A stretch of DNA of 64,000 nt, from positions 14,550,183-14,614,182 of the forward strand of contig NC_034438.1 in the NCBI RefSeq assembly GCF_002078875.1, read 5' to 3'. Of the stretch, positions 1 through 11,171 are shown one piece after another. The DNA is from Numida meleagris. Its lineage: Eukaryota > Chordata > Aves > Galliformes > Numididae. Each line of letters begins with the position of its first letter. Within the stretch, counting starts at the first letter, position 1. Made by a program: the position numbers and the translations under genes. A model generated the notes under the pieces. That model saw only the letters and a program-made list of their open reading frames with translations, was not told the origin of the DNA and searched no databases.

Positions 1-503
1 ATGTAGTGAATGTACCTGGTTCTCAGAAGAGAAGGACTACTACAGTCCCCACGGCACTTTGCTCCTCTGTTACCATTTTCCAGCCGGAGGGAAAAGATAG
101 AAGCTCGCAGTATAAAAACTTGCAGATCACGAGACCTCGTCCCTTTTTTCCGCCGTCTCTCGTCTTGGCAGCACCTCGCTCTCCAGCCGCCTTATCGTCG
201 GTAGTAGAGTAAGGCCTACCTTGANNNNNNNNNNNNNNNNNNNNNNNNNNNNNNNNNNNNNNNNNNNNNNNNNNNNNNNNNNNNNNNNNNNNNNNNNNNN
301 NNNNNNNNNNNNNNNNNNNNNNNNCATTCCGATATCTTATTTAGTAAATTAGTTTGTTTCTCCTCAGATTGTTGCCGCTGTTCTTTGCTCTCAGGGCCAT
401 CTCCCTACCCTTTTCCCCTTTCCCCTTTTCCCGGGACGTGGGCCCTTGGGTCCCCCGTCCCCTTTGTCACGGAATCGGGCCTAACGCCCTTAAACCGTCG
501 ACA
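1..503 (+). mobile_element. Endogenous retrovirus LTR, 5' edge outside window, contains assembly gap
   Basis: This is a copy, in the opposite orientation, of the complete LTR at 11676-12204. By comparison with that copy about 40 bases of its 5' end lie outside the window. A TATA box (TATAAAA) is visible at 111-117, and the end is CGTCGACA at 501-503, matching the CA terminus of the sister. Positions 225-324 are unknown bases. No retroviral internal sequence follows: after 503 the sequence is CR1 reverse transcriptase, so this is probably a solo LTR inserted into, or next to, a CR1. The family name is not certain; it is an avian ERV LTR. Confidence 0.85.
225..324. other. Assembly gap (100 Ns)
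   Basis: There are exactly 100 N characters, the usual placeholder for a gap of unknown size. The flanks match the sister LTR, where the same interval (11855-11932, minus strand) is about 78 bp and contains a CT repeat followed by AT-rich sequence. Confidence 0.97.
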
Positions 504-1735
504 CTCCTGGAAAACATGTTAAGGCATGTGGGGGATGAGGAAGTGATCCAAAGTAGCCAGTACAGCTTTACCAATGGCAGATCATGCCTGACCAGTCTGG
601 TAGCCTTCTACAATGGAGTGACAGCATCTGTAGACAAAGGAAGGGCAACTGATGTGGTCTATCTGGACTTGAATTAGGCCTTTGACATGGTCTCATGCGA
701 CATCCTTTTCTCTGAATTGGAGATATATGAGTTTGAAGGGTGGACTATTTGGTGTATAAGGAATTGGCTGGGTGGTTGCAGCCAGAGAGTTATGGTCAAT
801 GGCTCAATGTCTAGTTGGGGGCAAGGATGGGTGGTGTCACCCAGCGGTCAGACTTGGAACAAATACTCTATCATCTTTATCACTGATAGAGACAGTGGGA
901 TCGAGTGTACTCTCAGCAAGTTTGCTGTTGCCACCAAGATGAATGGTGCAGTTGATATAACAGAAGTAAGAGATGCCATCCAGAGGGACCTAGACAGGCT
1001 TGAAAAGTGGGTATACATGAACATAATGAAGTTCAACAAGGTGAAGTGCAAGTCGTTGCGCTTGAGTCAGAGAAATCCCAGATACGTGTACAGACTGGGA
1101 GAAGAACGTTTAGGGAGCAGCCCTGTAAAGAAGAACTTGGGGATTCTGGTGAATGAAAACCAGGACATAAGCCAGCTGTGTGCACTTGCTGCCTAGAAAG
1201 CCAACAGTATCCCCCTCTGCCCTTGTGAGGCCCCTCCTAGATTACTATGTTCAGCTCTGGAGTCTCAACAACAACAAAAAAAAAGACATGGAGCTGTTGG
1301 AATGGGTCTGGAGGAGGGCCACAAAGATGGTCAAAAGGCTGTACCACCTCTGCTATGAAGAAAAGTAGAGGAAGCTGGGCTTGTTTAGCTTGGAGAAGAG
1401 AGGGTTCTGGGGAGGCCTCATTGAGGCCTTCCAGTACTTAAAAGGAGCTTATAATCAGGAGGGAGACTGACTTTTTACACTGTCTGGTAGTGATAGAACA
1501 AGGGGGAATGGCTTTAAACTAAAAGAGGAGTGATAGTTTAGATGTTAGGAAGAAACTCTTTACTCAGTTTGTGGTGAGGCATTGAAAGAGGTTGTCCAGA
1601 AAATCTGTGGATGCCCCATCCCTGAAGCTGTTCAAGGCCAGGTTGTTTGGGGCCCTGGGCATCCTGATCTACTTGGTGGCAACCCTGTCCGTGGCAAGGT
1701 CTCTTCCAACTTAAGCCATTCTATGATTCTATGAT
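504..1735 (+). mobile_element. CR1 LINE, 5'-truncated, inactive reverse transcriptase
   Basis: The translated sequence carries CR1 ORF2 reverse transcriptase blocks in order: [14 protein letters not shown], a WTIWCIRNWL block, IECTLSKFA and [11 protein letters not shown]. The C-terminal RRATKMV and LGLFSLEKR blocks then follow in shifted frames. A stop (TAG at 675-677) breaks the frame straight after the YLDLN motif. The catalytic FADD box reads FAVA at 921-932, so the metal-binding aspartates are lost. A deletion near 1200 removes part of the sequence following the palm. The 3' end is the typical CR1 terminus, with ATTCTATG repeats at about 1718-1735. It is an old, dead copy joined directly to the LTR at its 5' side. 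Confidence 0.95.
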
Positions 1736-2887
1736 TTGACATTATGGATAATTACAAACTGGTCTTCAGTTTGATAATGAATTTAACATACAATAACAAA
1801 TATAATAGGGTGTTATTTTATATGCAGTAATGCCACAGTGTAGATTTGCTAACTCTTCAAAATGCATATGAAAATTCAGTTTTAAATGGGAAGTTGTCAG
1901 TTTTTGTTGAAGTGAGAAGGAACTTCTGAGTGTGGGACAGTTAAAATTCTGCATAAGTCTCCAAAATTTATCCAGTTCTAAGGAAAAAAGCTGCCTAAAA
2001 TCAATATTGAGTAAACAGTAGTGGGCTATTTAATACTTGTTGCCTTTCTTTAGGGTAATATAAACTGAAACAGAATCCTACATTAGGTAATAAGTATGTT
2101 GCTCTCAAGGGTGTAGAATGACAAATTGATCTGAGGTAATCGGGTTTCACAAATGTGCTGTTTCCTGGGAAAGTAAAGGACCCTTGCCAATTTTAATGAT
2201 GCTACTGAACTGGGAAGTGATCAAAGTGATTGTATTTCTTCAAGTTGAACAATCATATAACTGAAATCTGTATGATCATAGTATTGAAGAAAAAAGGTGG
2301 TGTTTCTATTTTTTAAAGTTTTGGTAAGGACTGGCATTTTCATACTGCTCCATGCTAGGACAGAAGATTTACTTTCACTTTTGTTTATGACAGGTTATCA
2401 AGCAAGGGGAAAAAAAAAGAAAAAGGGAAAACAGCCATAGTACAGTAACAAAATACTCTTCAAAAGAAAACAAAATTAATGTCATACTTTTAGAATAATA
2501 ATTAAAACAACAACCACATAAGTTACAGTTATAGGGATTGGATCTTAGTCCAAAAGCTATGCAAGTGTAAAATCCTTTCCAGTATTAGCAAATAAACAAA
2601 TAGATCCACAAAGAAATACTACAGTAGTGTGGAATGGTTTACCTACTGGCTCTTAGGCTCCCGGTGTTTTAACAGTTATTTAATGTCCTGATTGAGATTG
2701 CCTAGGCATTTAGGGGCAGTATATACATAGAATCTCATACTAATACTAAATTCTGAATATAACTGCAGGCTCCCTAACCAATATGATATTGTGAGGACAC
2801 AGGTAGGTTGCAAATACACCTTTCCCAAGATTAAAGTATACTTTGTTAAAGTGAAGGTAGCTGTCTGTAGTCTCAGATTATTCATGT
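1736..2887. other. Unique noncoding DNA
   Basis: AT-rich sequence without a recognisable gene or repeat family. It holds a purine-rich low-complexity run at 2407-2431. Short open frames here are no longer than chance would give. Confidence 0.6.
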
Positions 2888-3052
2888 TGAAAGAGACCTA
2901 TGGAGACCACCTAGCTCACCGTCTCCTTCCAGGCAGGGCCAGATTTGAAGATTTTGAGATTAGATGAGATTGTTTAGCACCTTGATCACCTGAATTTTGA
3001 ATTTCACAAAGAATGGAAATTCCACAGCTTCTCTGGGTTGTTGTTTCCTTTC
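2888..3052 (-). mobile_element. Ancient CR1 3' fragment
   Basis: Read on the plus strand, the segment keeps the order of a reversed CR1 3' end. It has a GAAAGAGACCTATGGAGACCA-like block, then a CAGGCAGGGCCAG block, then TGGAAATTCCACAGCTTCTCTGGG. It is strongly diverged and lacks the ATTCTATG tail, so it is an old subfamily. Confidence 0.65.
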
Positions 3053-3356
3053 TTTTTGGAATTTAAAGGCATATTTTGTCATCTATAAAATGCAAGTGGA
3101 AAAAGAAGCAAAATTACTAAAAGAATCACTGTATCATATGGTAAACCCAAATTCAGTTCTGCCCTCCTTTCTTTTACAACAGTGTCATAAGATATAAAAT
3201 ACTGTGCAGTGCTGCGGGAATGGGAACATGGTGGTTTCACACTGATGGCTAGCTAAAGTCCACCACACAGCTCTCTCACTCTTCCTTCTCAAAAGATCAA
3301 AGGAATAAAATAACATGAAAAAAAATTGCTTCCAGGTTGAAATAAGGACAGTATAA

Positions 3357-4431
3357 TGCTGTGGTCAAACTCAGGTGGCTAAGTACCACAGAGTTGTTTG
3401 CTCACTTCTCACCCCCTCCCAGTGGGATGGAGAAGATAATACAAAAGAAAACAAAGCAGAACTCACGGGTTGAGGTAATTCTATTTACTAAGATAGAGAA
3501 AAGGAAAAGGATAATAATTATGACAAATATAAATATATGGGGTGATCCTCCCCTTCTGCTCTGCCTTGGTGAGGCCATATTTAGAATACTGTGTCCATTT
3601 CTAGGGTCTCCAGTGAAAAACTGGAGTGGACTCCTCCTAGGAGGAGTCCAGCAGAAGGCCACAAAGATGGTAAACAGCGTGGAGCATCTTACGTATGAGG
3701 AAAGACTGAGTCTGTTCAGCCTGGGGAGAAGAAGACTGAGGGAGGATCTGATAAATGTCTATAAATATCTAAAGGGAGGTGGGAGGCAAATGGATGAGGC
3801 CAGGCTCTTCTCGGTGATGTGTAGCAATAGGACAAGGAGTAATGGCCTGAAACTTGAACATAGGACGTTCTGTAGTAACATGTGGAAGAACTTCGTTACA
3901 GTAAAGGGAGACAGAGCACTGGAACAGGCTGCCCAGAGAAGTTGTGGAGTCTCCATCTATGGAGATATTCAAGACCTGGTTGAATGCCTACTTGTGCAAC
4001 CTATTGTAGGGAACCTGGTTTAGCAGAGGAGTTGGACTTGATGGTCTCTTGAGGTCCCTTCCAACCCCTGTGATTCTGTTGTTCTGTAAGATGTGATGCA
4101 CAAGGAATTTCTTACCACCCCCTGGCTGATGCCCAGCTAGGCCCCTGAGCAGCAGAACTGCAAGATGAACTCCCACTCCCTTCAAAACTCCTTTGGCATG
4201 GTGTCATATGGTATGGAATATCCCTTTGGCCAACTTCAGTCAGCTGTCCTAATTCTGTTCCCTCTCATCTCCTTGGGCCCTTTGCTGACAACGGCGTTGT
4301 CTCTGTACAACACTGCTTAGCAGCAACTATAAGCATTGTTGTGTTATCAGCATTGTTTTTCTTCTAGGACCAAAACAGCATCATACCAAACACTCTAAGA
4401 AAATAATTCCATCCCAGCTAAAACTAAGACA
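3357..4431 (-). mobile_element. ERVL-type solo LTR (inner copy) with 5-bp target duplication
   Basis: The reversed LTR starts TGCTGTGGTCAAAC at 3357 and ends AAACTAAGACA at 4431. Perfect 5-bp duplications TATAA lie at 3352-3356 and 4432-4436, the duplication size expected of ERVL elements. Its own sequence (3357-3539 plus 4089-4431) includes CTCCCAGTGGGATGGAGAAG, GGTTGAGGTAATTCTATTTAC, ATGTGATGCACAAGG and GGTATGGAATATCCCTTTGGC. These match the same LTR family as at 14977 and 32544. It is interrupted by a sense CR1. Confidence 0.88.
3540..4088 (+). mobile_element. CR1 LINE 3' part nested in the inner LTR
   Basis: An open frame running to the stop at 4021-4023 encodes the CR1 ORF2 C-terminus: RATKMV-like QQKATKMV, YEERLSLFSLGRRR, YKYLKGGGRQMD, NRTRSNGLKL and GDIQDLVECLL. 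The stretch ends with the CR1 terminus CTTGAGGTCCCTTCCAACCC plus a decayed tail (GTGATTCTGTTGTTCTGT). The GGGRQMD block is shared with the copy at 22900, so both belong to the same subfamily. The 5' truncation leaves only the last quarter of ORF2 and no catalytic motif. The open frame also reads upstream into LTR sequence, so it is not a gene. Confidence 0.93.
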
Positions 4432-4893
4432 TATAATTAAAGGGGAACGTGGATGGAAGGACATAGAAATCAAAGGCCATATGGAAGCAGCAGGAGAATG
4501 CAATTATTCCCTACTTCACGTCAGGAAGTGATGTTCAGCCACGTCTTCAGGAGCAGTACCTCAATATGCATAGTGGTTGTTTGGGAAGAAAGGCACTTTC
4601 ATAACAAGAGAACTTCCTTCGCCTTTCCCCTTTTCATATTGCTGAGTGTGGCATCACGGTATATGAGATTTTCCTTTGGTCAGTTAGCTGCCATGGCAGT
4701 GTCCCCTCCCCACCTTTAGCTCACCCCAGCCTACTGGTTCTGTGTGGTTTGGAGAGGGTCTTGATGCTGTGCCAGCACTACTCAGTAGTAGCCAAAGAAA
4801 ATTAGCAATGCTGTTCTCACTACAAATGCAGAGCATAGCGCTATATAGGCTACAGTGGGGAAAGTGAATCCCATCCCAGCCAGATCCTGTGCA

Positions 4894-6698
4894 GGGAGGC
4901 AAGGTGGTAGAAGCAGAAGAGCTTCTATGTGAGCTACTATGTGAGCTACTTAGTTTCAGACATATCCATTGAAACTGTTCTATTTTTATGTTGAAAAAAT
5001 AAATGCCAAAGAAAGAAAATTTTCAAATAGAAAGGCTCATTTCTCTTTCTTATGGGAGGTTAAGGATAGCTATAATCTAAGTTCTTCATACTGTAAGTTC
5101 TCAGCTGACATTTATTTCAAGAAAACTTGGATCAGCTCTTGAAGAAAGGCCTGAAAGAGCAACTGTAAGTGATAGGAGAAGCAGGTTTCAGTTTAAACTA
5201 GCAAGGGTGGAACTTGACTCTGCTACTTTTACTGCTGAACTTGAGAAAAAGGTACTTTGCGGAAAAGAAGGTAATATCTTCTTATCTGGCTGAGCTCAGC
5301 CAGATGTGATCTATGACTTCCAAATAGGTTCTGCAGGAGAGACAACTGAATATGTGGCTAGTTTATGCCTTCCTACAAGCTATAGAGGTGAACTAGTTCC
5401 TATCTGCTGAATAGTGATAAAACTAAAATGATTTTTATAGGAAGTTTTGTTTTGCATCTATTCTGAAAAAGAACTGGGATCTCTATGAAAAGATGACTGT
5501 GTATCACTCAAACGGCAGCAGCTCTGAGGATATACAGGCTCAAGAGGTGTTCTCAATCTAGCAACAAATATGTGAGACTTCTCTTTTTGACAGTGAATAA
5601 AAGATTATAGACAGACCTAGAATATCTCAAGTTACTATTACCAATGGATGTAAAGCTGCATTTTATATTTTGTTTGGTGCCTACTTGCGATCATCAAACT
5701 GCCAAAAGGATACTCACAAAGTGCGAACATTTCAGGAACAGCAACCAAAATGATCTAAGGTGGTGAAACTTGTTTTTGAATAACACACTAAAGAAATTTA
5801 GACTAGTCATCAAATGGAAACTAATCAGACAATTTTATCACTCCTATGTTGAAAAGAACTTCTTGGTAGTAGACAGATCTGTATTTTATCAGAAGAAAAG
5901 GCTTAATGGAAAGTGAAGTTGGATGAATTCACAGTGGAAATAAGGTGCTTTTTTTTTTTCTTAACAATGAAGACAATGAATAATTAAAATAACAACTCCA
6001 AGAGTGCTGGATTTTCAGCCATTTGAGATCTTTAAATCAAGATTGGATAGTTTTTCTTTCATGTATGCAATTACTCACATGGTAGTTACAGACTTCACAA
6101 AAAATTACAGCTCAACATCCTTTACAATCCTTTGCAATTCTGTAATTGTAAAAGAAACTATTTTGTTTCTTCTGTTTTCTATTAATCTGAATTATTTATT
6201 TTCACCAGTCTTCATCATAAAATAAGTTGGAGAAACGTGTCTGTTATCCATGTTTTTGGCTGACCAGAATACTAACATTGAATGGTGAAGGTGTAAAAGT
6301 ATGAGAAGATGAGGTGAATTAACAAGGAAAGAACTAACAAATTACTTGGCAGGATACTGCGAATTGTTTTCCAAATGAAATGCATAATTTGTCATTACAG
6401 TCACCTCCACAATGTAAAAATCACTGGTCCCTGTATTATGTGTCCTGTACTACCATGGGTTCACTGACTCTTCCTCTCCCATAGTACTTTTATCTTACTT
6501 CAGCTTAAAAAATCTGTAAGTCTGGCAAATATTGCTTTATTTCATTTTCTAATATTACCGTTAGCTATTAATGATAAAACATATATTATAATGTAATGAT
6601 CAAGAATCCAAGAAAGAAACTTATTTCTCAAACTCCTTTTCAGCACAATGGTTGCACTTAACTTTATGAAATAAACAGCACAAAAAATAAGAAGTAAT
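4894..6698. other. Unique noncoding DNA
   Basis: AT-rich sequence with no recognised gene. A weak ancient CR1 trace lies at 6002-6150 and is listed separately. Confidence 0.6.
6002..6150 (+). mobile_element. Possible ancient CR1 C-terminal scrap
   Basis: Translation from 6004 gives FEIFKSRLDSF, which resembles the CR1 ORF2 C-terminal block [11 protein letters not shown]. It is followed by a decayed terminus with AATTCTGTAATTGT. Only one short block matches, so the call is tentative. Confidence 0.35.
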
Positions 6699-8962
6699 AT
6701 AGAATCATAGAATCATAGAATTGCTCAGGTTGGAAAGGACCTTCAAGATCATCAAGTCCAACCGCAACCTAACATACTGCTCTAACAACCCACTGCCAAA
6801 TCATGTCCCTGAGCACTACATCCAAATGGTTTTTAAACACATTCAGAGATGATGACTCAACCACCTCCCTGGGGAGCCTATTCCAGTGCTTAACAACTCT
6901 TTCTGTAAAGAAGTTTTTCCTGATATCCAACCAAAACCTCCCCTAGCACAACTTGAGGCCATTTCCCCTTGTCCTGTCACCTGTCACCAGTGAGAAGAGA
7001 CCAGCCCCACTCTCACTGCAATCACCTTTCAGGTATTTGAAGAGAGCAATGAGGTTTCCCCTCAGTCTTCTCTTCCTCAGACTAAACAGCCCCAGTTCCT
7101 TTAGTCGCTCCTCATAGGGCATATTCTCCAAGCCCTTCACAAGCCTTGTTGCCCTTCTTTGGACCTGCTCCAGCACCTCAATGTCCTTTCTGTATTGAGG
7201 CGCCCAAAAGTGAACACAATACTCAAGGTGAGGCCTCACCAGTGCCAAGTACAGGGGCAGGATGACTTCCCTAGTCCTGCTCACTGTTGCAGCACACACG
7301 CCGGAGATCACGAGACAATACCAATATGGTTAGGCAAGTGATTCGTTTATTGATAGAACAATCAGACTTTTATGCATTTGTGAAAGGCGTGCTGCAACAC
7401 GGCGTTATTTGATTGGTTGGCTTAAGCAAGTCTCTGTATGCTCTTGCTGTTTCAAAGTTCCTGCTTTTCCCAGCGCATTACTTTCTGCTGTTCTTGCAAG
7501 TTACTTGTTTCAAGCCATCAAGGACAACTCAAGAGTCCAGCACGTCCAAGTAAACGTGCCCGTTGTCACGTAGATAGTTTCCCACAGCTCACCACACCAT
7601 TCCTGATTCAAGCCAGGATGCCATTGGCCTTCTTGGCCACCTGGGCACCGTGCTGGCTCATATTCAGCCGACTGTCCATCAGCACACCAAGGTCCCTTTC
7701 TGTCAGGCAGCTTTCCAGCCACTCCTCCCCAAGCCTGTAGGGTTGCCTGGGGTTGTTGTGACCAAAGTGCAGGGCCTGACACTTGGCCCTGCTGAAACTC
7801 ACATGGTATACCTTGGCCATAGATGCAGTCTATCCAGGTCCCTCTGTAGTGCCTTTCTACCCTCTGGCAGATCAACACTCCCTCCCAACTTGGTGTCATC
7901 TGCAAATTTACTGAGAGTGCACTCAATCCCCTCATCAAGATCACTGATAAAGATGTTGAATAGAAGAGGCCCTAGCACCGAGCTCTGGGGGCCACGGCTC
8001 GTGACTGTCTGCCAGCTGGATTTAAATCCACTGACCACAACTCTCTGGGCCCAGCCATCCAGCCAGTGTTTCACCCAGCAGAGCGTATGCCCATCCAAAC
8101 CATGGGCAGCCAGCTTCTCCATGAGGATGTTGTGGGGGACAGTGTCAGAGGCCTTACTGAAGTCCAGGTAGACCACATTGACAGCCTTACCTTCATCCAC
8201 TAAGTGGGTCACCTTGTCATAGAATGAAATCAGGTTTGTCAAACAGGATCGACCATTCATAAACCCATGCTGACTGGGCCTGATCCCCTGGTTGACCTTT
8301 AATTGATCCTCAGTGTCTCCTGAGATTATCCGTTCCATAACCTTCCCTGGCACTGAGGTGAGACTGATAGGTCTGTAGCTACCAGGATCGTCTTTCCGGC
8401 CCTTCTTGAAGATGGGAGTCGCATTTGCTAGTCTCCAGTCAACTGGGACATTCCCTGTTAGCCAGGACTGTCAAAAGATGATGGAGAGAGGCCTGGCAAC
8501 AACATCCGCCAACTCCCTCAGCACTCTAGGGTGCAATCCATCTGGCCCCCTGGACTTGTGAGTGTCCAGCTTGCAGAGCAGGTCCAAAACCATCTCATCG
8601 TGGATTGTGCATGGCCTATTCTGTTCCCCATCCCCATCTGCCAGATCAAGAGGCTGTGTGCCCAGAGCACAACTAGTCTTTCTATTAAAGACTGAGGCGA
8701 AGAAGGCACTAAGTACCTCAGCCTTATCCTGATCCTTGGTCACTGTGTTGCCTTCAGCATCCAACAAGGGATGGAGATTCTCCCTAGCCCTCCTTTTACT
8801 GTTTATGTATTTATAGAAACACTTATTGTTGTTCTTCACCTTAGTGGCCAAGTTCAGTTCTAGCTGGGCTTTTGCTTTTCTAATTTTCTCCCTACACAGA
8901 TTCACTAGGTACTTGTAATCCTCATAAGTTGCTTGCCCCCTCTTCCAAAGACCATAAACTTT
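6699..8962 (-). mobile_element. CR1 LINE, 2.3 kb, 5'-truncated, split by a solo LTR
   Basis: This is one of the two longest CR1 stretches here. Going 5' to 3' on the minus strand it contains the linker before the reverse transcriptase ([20 protein letters not shown] near 8900) and the [16 protein letters not shown] block. A TGA stop at 8471 and a frame-broken stretch follow. Next come the RT fingers and palm ([42 protein letters not shown]), FADD at 7906-7895, LDRLHLW, then [11 protein letters not shown]. The LTR at 7285-7586 interrupts it. It continues with [21 protein letters not shown] to the C-terminus and an ATAGAATCATAGAATCATAG reversed tail at 6699. FADD is intact but the frame is broken several times, including a shift near 7800. 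The endonuclease domain is missing. Confidence 0.96.
7285..7586 (-). mobile_element. Solo LTR, 302 bp, class II/alpharetrovirus-like, inside CR1
   Basis: The element is bounded by TG and CA and flanked by a perfect 6-bp target duplication GCTCAC (7279-7284 and 7587-7592). That duplication size fits avian alpharetrovirus/ERVK-type integration. On the minus strand it has a TATA-like CATAAAAG (7374-7367), and a poly(A) signal AATAAA (7351-7346) about 20 bases downstream. Its ends are TGTGGGAAACTATC and GTGCTGCAACA. Removing it and one duplication copy restores continuity of the CR1 frame, so it is a clean insertion that has since recombined to a solo LTR. The exact family is not recognised. Confidence 0.9.
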
Positions 8963-9282
8963 CCCATATATGATCCATCAAGAGTGTCTAATGCCATAGC
9001 AACTAGGGATTCAAAACTGTAATCAGAATATTCACTTACAGGAAATCACAAGTAATTTGTATCTGTTTATCACTCCAGCATTGCAGTGTATCCTCAAAAA
9101 CTTTTGTCTTTAATAGCATAGTAGACTTCAAAGAACCAAGGTACAGTTTATAAAACTTAAGCCTATATAAACCCTATAATAGTTTCATAAGATTTTCAAT
9201 TTACATAATTCTGAGCAGGAAATGCAGCAACAATACTTGCTCTGAGATATTGAAAAGGTGATAAGCATAATTCATATGATTC
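8963..9282. other. Unique noncoding DNA
   Basis: AT-rich spacer between two CR1 copies. Nothing recognised. Confidence 0.6.
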
Positions 9283-9503
9283 CATGTTAGGCTGAAATTC
9301 TTTACTCAGAGAGCGATGTGGCACTGGCACAGGCTGCCCAGAGAAGCTGCAGATGCCCCATCCCTGGAGGTGTTCAAGGCCAGGTTGGATGGTGCCCTGG
9401 ACAGCCTGATCTGGTGGGTGGCAACCCTGTCCACGGCAGGGAATTGGAACTATCTTTATAGTCCCTTCCAATGCAAGCCATTCTATAATTCTGTGATTCT
9501 GTG
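9283..9503 (+). mobile_element. CR1 LINE 3' end (short)
   Basis: It begins at the ATGTTAGGCTGAAATTCTTTA block and runs through CAGGCTGCCCAGAGAAGCTG and GGAGGTGTTCAAGGCCAGGT. It ends GCCATTCTATAATTCTGTGATTCTGTG. Translated blocks [20 protein letters not shown] and KARLD match the CR1 ORF2 C-terminus. It is a severely 5'-truncated insertion of about 220 bp. Confidence 0.93.
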
Positions 9504-11171
9504 AAAAAAAATTATCTTTAAAAAAAATTAATCATAGGGAACTTTTAAGAAGAAAATACCATTGTGACTATATTACTCTCATAATCAGCTGACAGTATTT
9601 ACTACCCAGGCTCATGCACTGCATAGATTAAAAAAAAAAAGCCAACAAAACAATTGTCTTTTAAATGTGGCTTAATTTAGGTCTTTCTCACAATCCATTC
9701 TAGAGTGGCTAGACTGTGGTCAACATCAGTCCAGCTTTGATTTGTTACTAGAGCACACTGAGCTAACTGTACTCTTTTTAGAATAGATGGACTAGCTTTT
9801 GCCTTGCTTTGCTTATAAATCCTGTATGTGAGAGCTATGTGTATAATTATTAGGGGTTGAAGGGGCTCTGGATATTAAAAATACCTATGTGTTTACCATG
9901 TGCATATACAAACAACAGATGTCACAGCTCCCGTTAAAAGTGGGATAGTGAAGCAGTCAGACATCAGATTATTAAGAGGCTTTACTACAGTGTCATCCGC
10001 ATGAGAACAATTTCAAAGCAGTAGGCATTAAAAACTTTACAACAGTGCATGCTGTGATGCATGTGATCCTTTTCTCCCATGCATTATGTATTATTTATTC
10101 AAGGCCAACAGCACTTGCAATGGACATGAAAGAAGAATGTGCTCTGCTCTGAAAAGCATGCAGTCTTCTTGCCAGCAATTGCATGTTCATAAATTGTAAT
10201 GATTTGCAAAAGCAAACCACATTAGGTGAGTTGTATTTATATGTCTGCAGTCAGTGAGATGGGGACCTCTGGCTCCCGGACCTGCTCCCAAATATCTCCC
10301 TGCTCTCCACAGTCTCCTTCTGGTTATTCTCTGTGGATAGAAAGCCCTTTCTGAGCAAAACCATTAACAGCAACACCAGCAGCTAGAATGGCTCCAGCAC
10401 ACTGATACCCATTTTGTTCAATCCCAGTCAACAAAACAAAATGTATAGATCACAGCGGTCTGACAACAAATACCAGGAATATCTGCACTGTCATTCCACT
10501 ATACAATTTCAGATACTTCTCTTTGGTCAGGTGATTCATCATCTCATGCATCTCATGTGTACAAAATAGATGGGGAATCATTTCCTAGGCAAAATAAGAG
10601 CAATGGGGATACGTAGAGGAAAATGTATTTTTGCTCTCCATCAGTTGTTTCCTTTAGTCTGTTTATTCTTTCTCATGAAGCTATGCTTGAACAAAAGAAG
10701 ACATTGAATTTTGTATTGGAGGGAATGGGTTAAGAAAAAAAACTATCTGCTTACACAGGTGTATGTGTGTTGCAAGGAAAATGGCCTTGGCTAAGACAAA
10801 ATCGAAAACTGGAACCACAAAATCAGCACCTCACAAATAATACCAAGCCTCTTACAGAGAATATTACAGAGATCATATGTTAGGAAGGTGAAGTAGAAGT
10901 GTAATTACTAGAAAACAAAATAAAAACATGTAATGAATTAAATTAGAAGTGAACTGAAGAGGTAATGAAGTTTGAGTTTTAAAATGAAATGAAATTAAAG
11001 TACTTTCTTTCTTTTAAGTATTTGAACAACTGTCCAAGCAAGGCATCAGAGAGTCCTAATCCTATTAAATCTAATTACTACAGTATCATTTTCTGCATAT
11101 AGAATGAATTTGCACACAAGAGAATAAATTAAAGCACATTGAAGGGTTTCATGCTTTTGTGCAGGCAACCG
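9504..11171. other. Unique noncoding DNA
   Basis: AT-rich, no recognised gene or repeat. Short A runs near 9507-9530 and 9629-9640. Confidence 0.6.

Larger units (their letters stand above)
3229..4893 (-). mobile_element. ERVL-type LTR (outer copy), split by a second LTR
   Basis: This outer LTR is in two pieces. Positions 3229-3356 hold the reversed 3' end (TGGTGGTTTCAC, then CACCACACAGCTCTCTCACTC, then GGTTGAAATAAGGACAG). Positions 4437-4893 hold the reversed 5' part (GTATATGAGATTTTCCTTTGG, CAGTGTCCCCTCCCCACC, ATGCAGAGCATAGCGCTATATA, CCCATCCCAGCCAG). Together they make about 580 bp of the avian ERVL LTR type. No clear target duplication was found for this copy. The 4440-4640 part is too diverged for confident alignment. 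Confidence 0.75.

Noticed and set aside
127..327. A minus-strand open frame across the N gap.
   Set aside because: It is made mostly of unknown residues from the placeholder Ns.
3361..4023. A 220-codon open frame as a host gene.
   Set aside because: Its first part translates reversed LTR sequence and its rest is CR1 ORF2 C-terminus.
7510..7944. A 144-codon minus-strand open frame as a gene.
   Set aside because: It is an off-frame reading that crosses from CR1 into the solo LTR.
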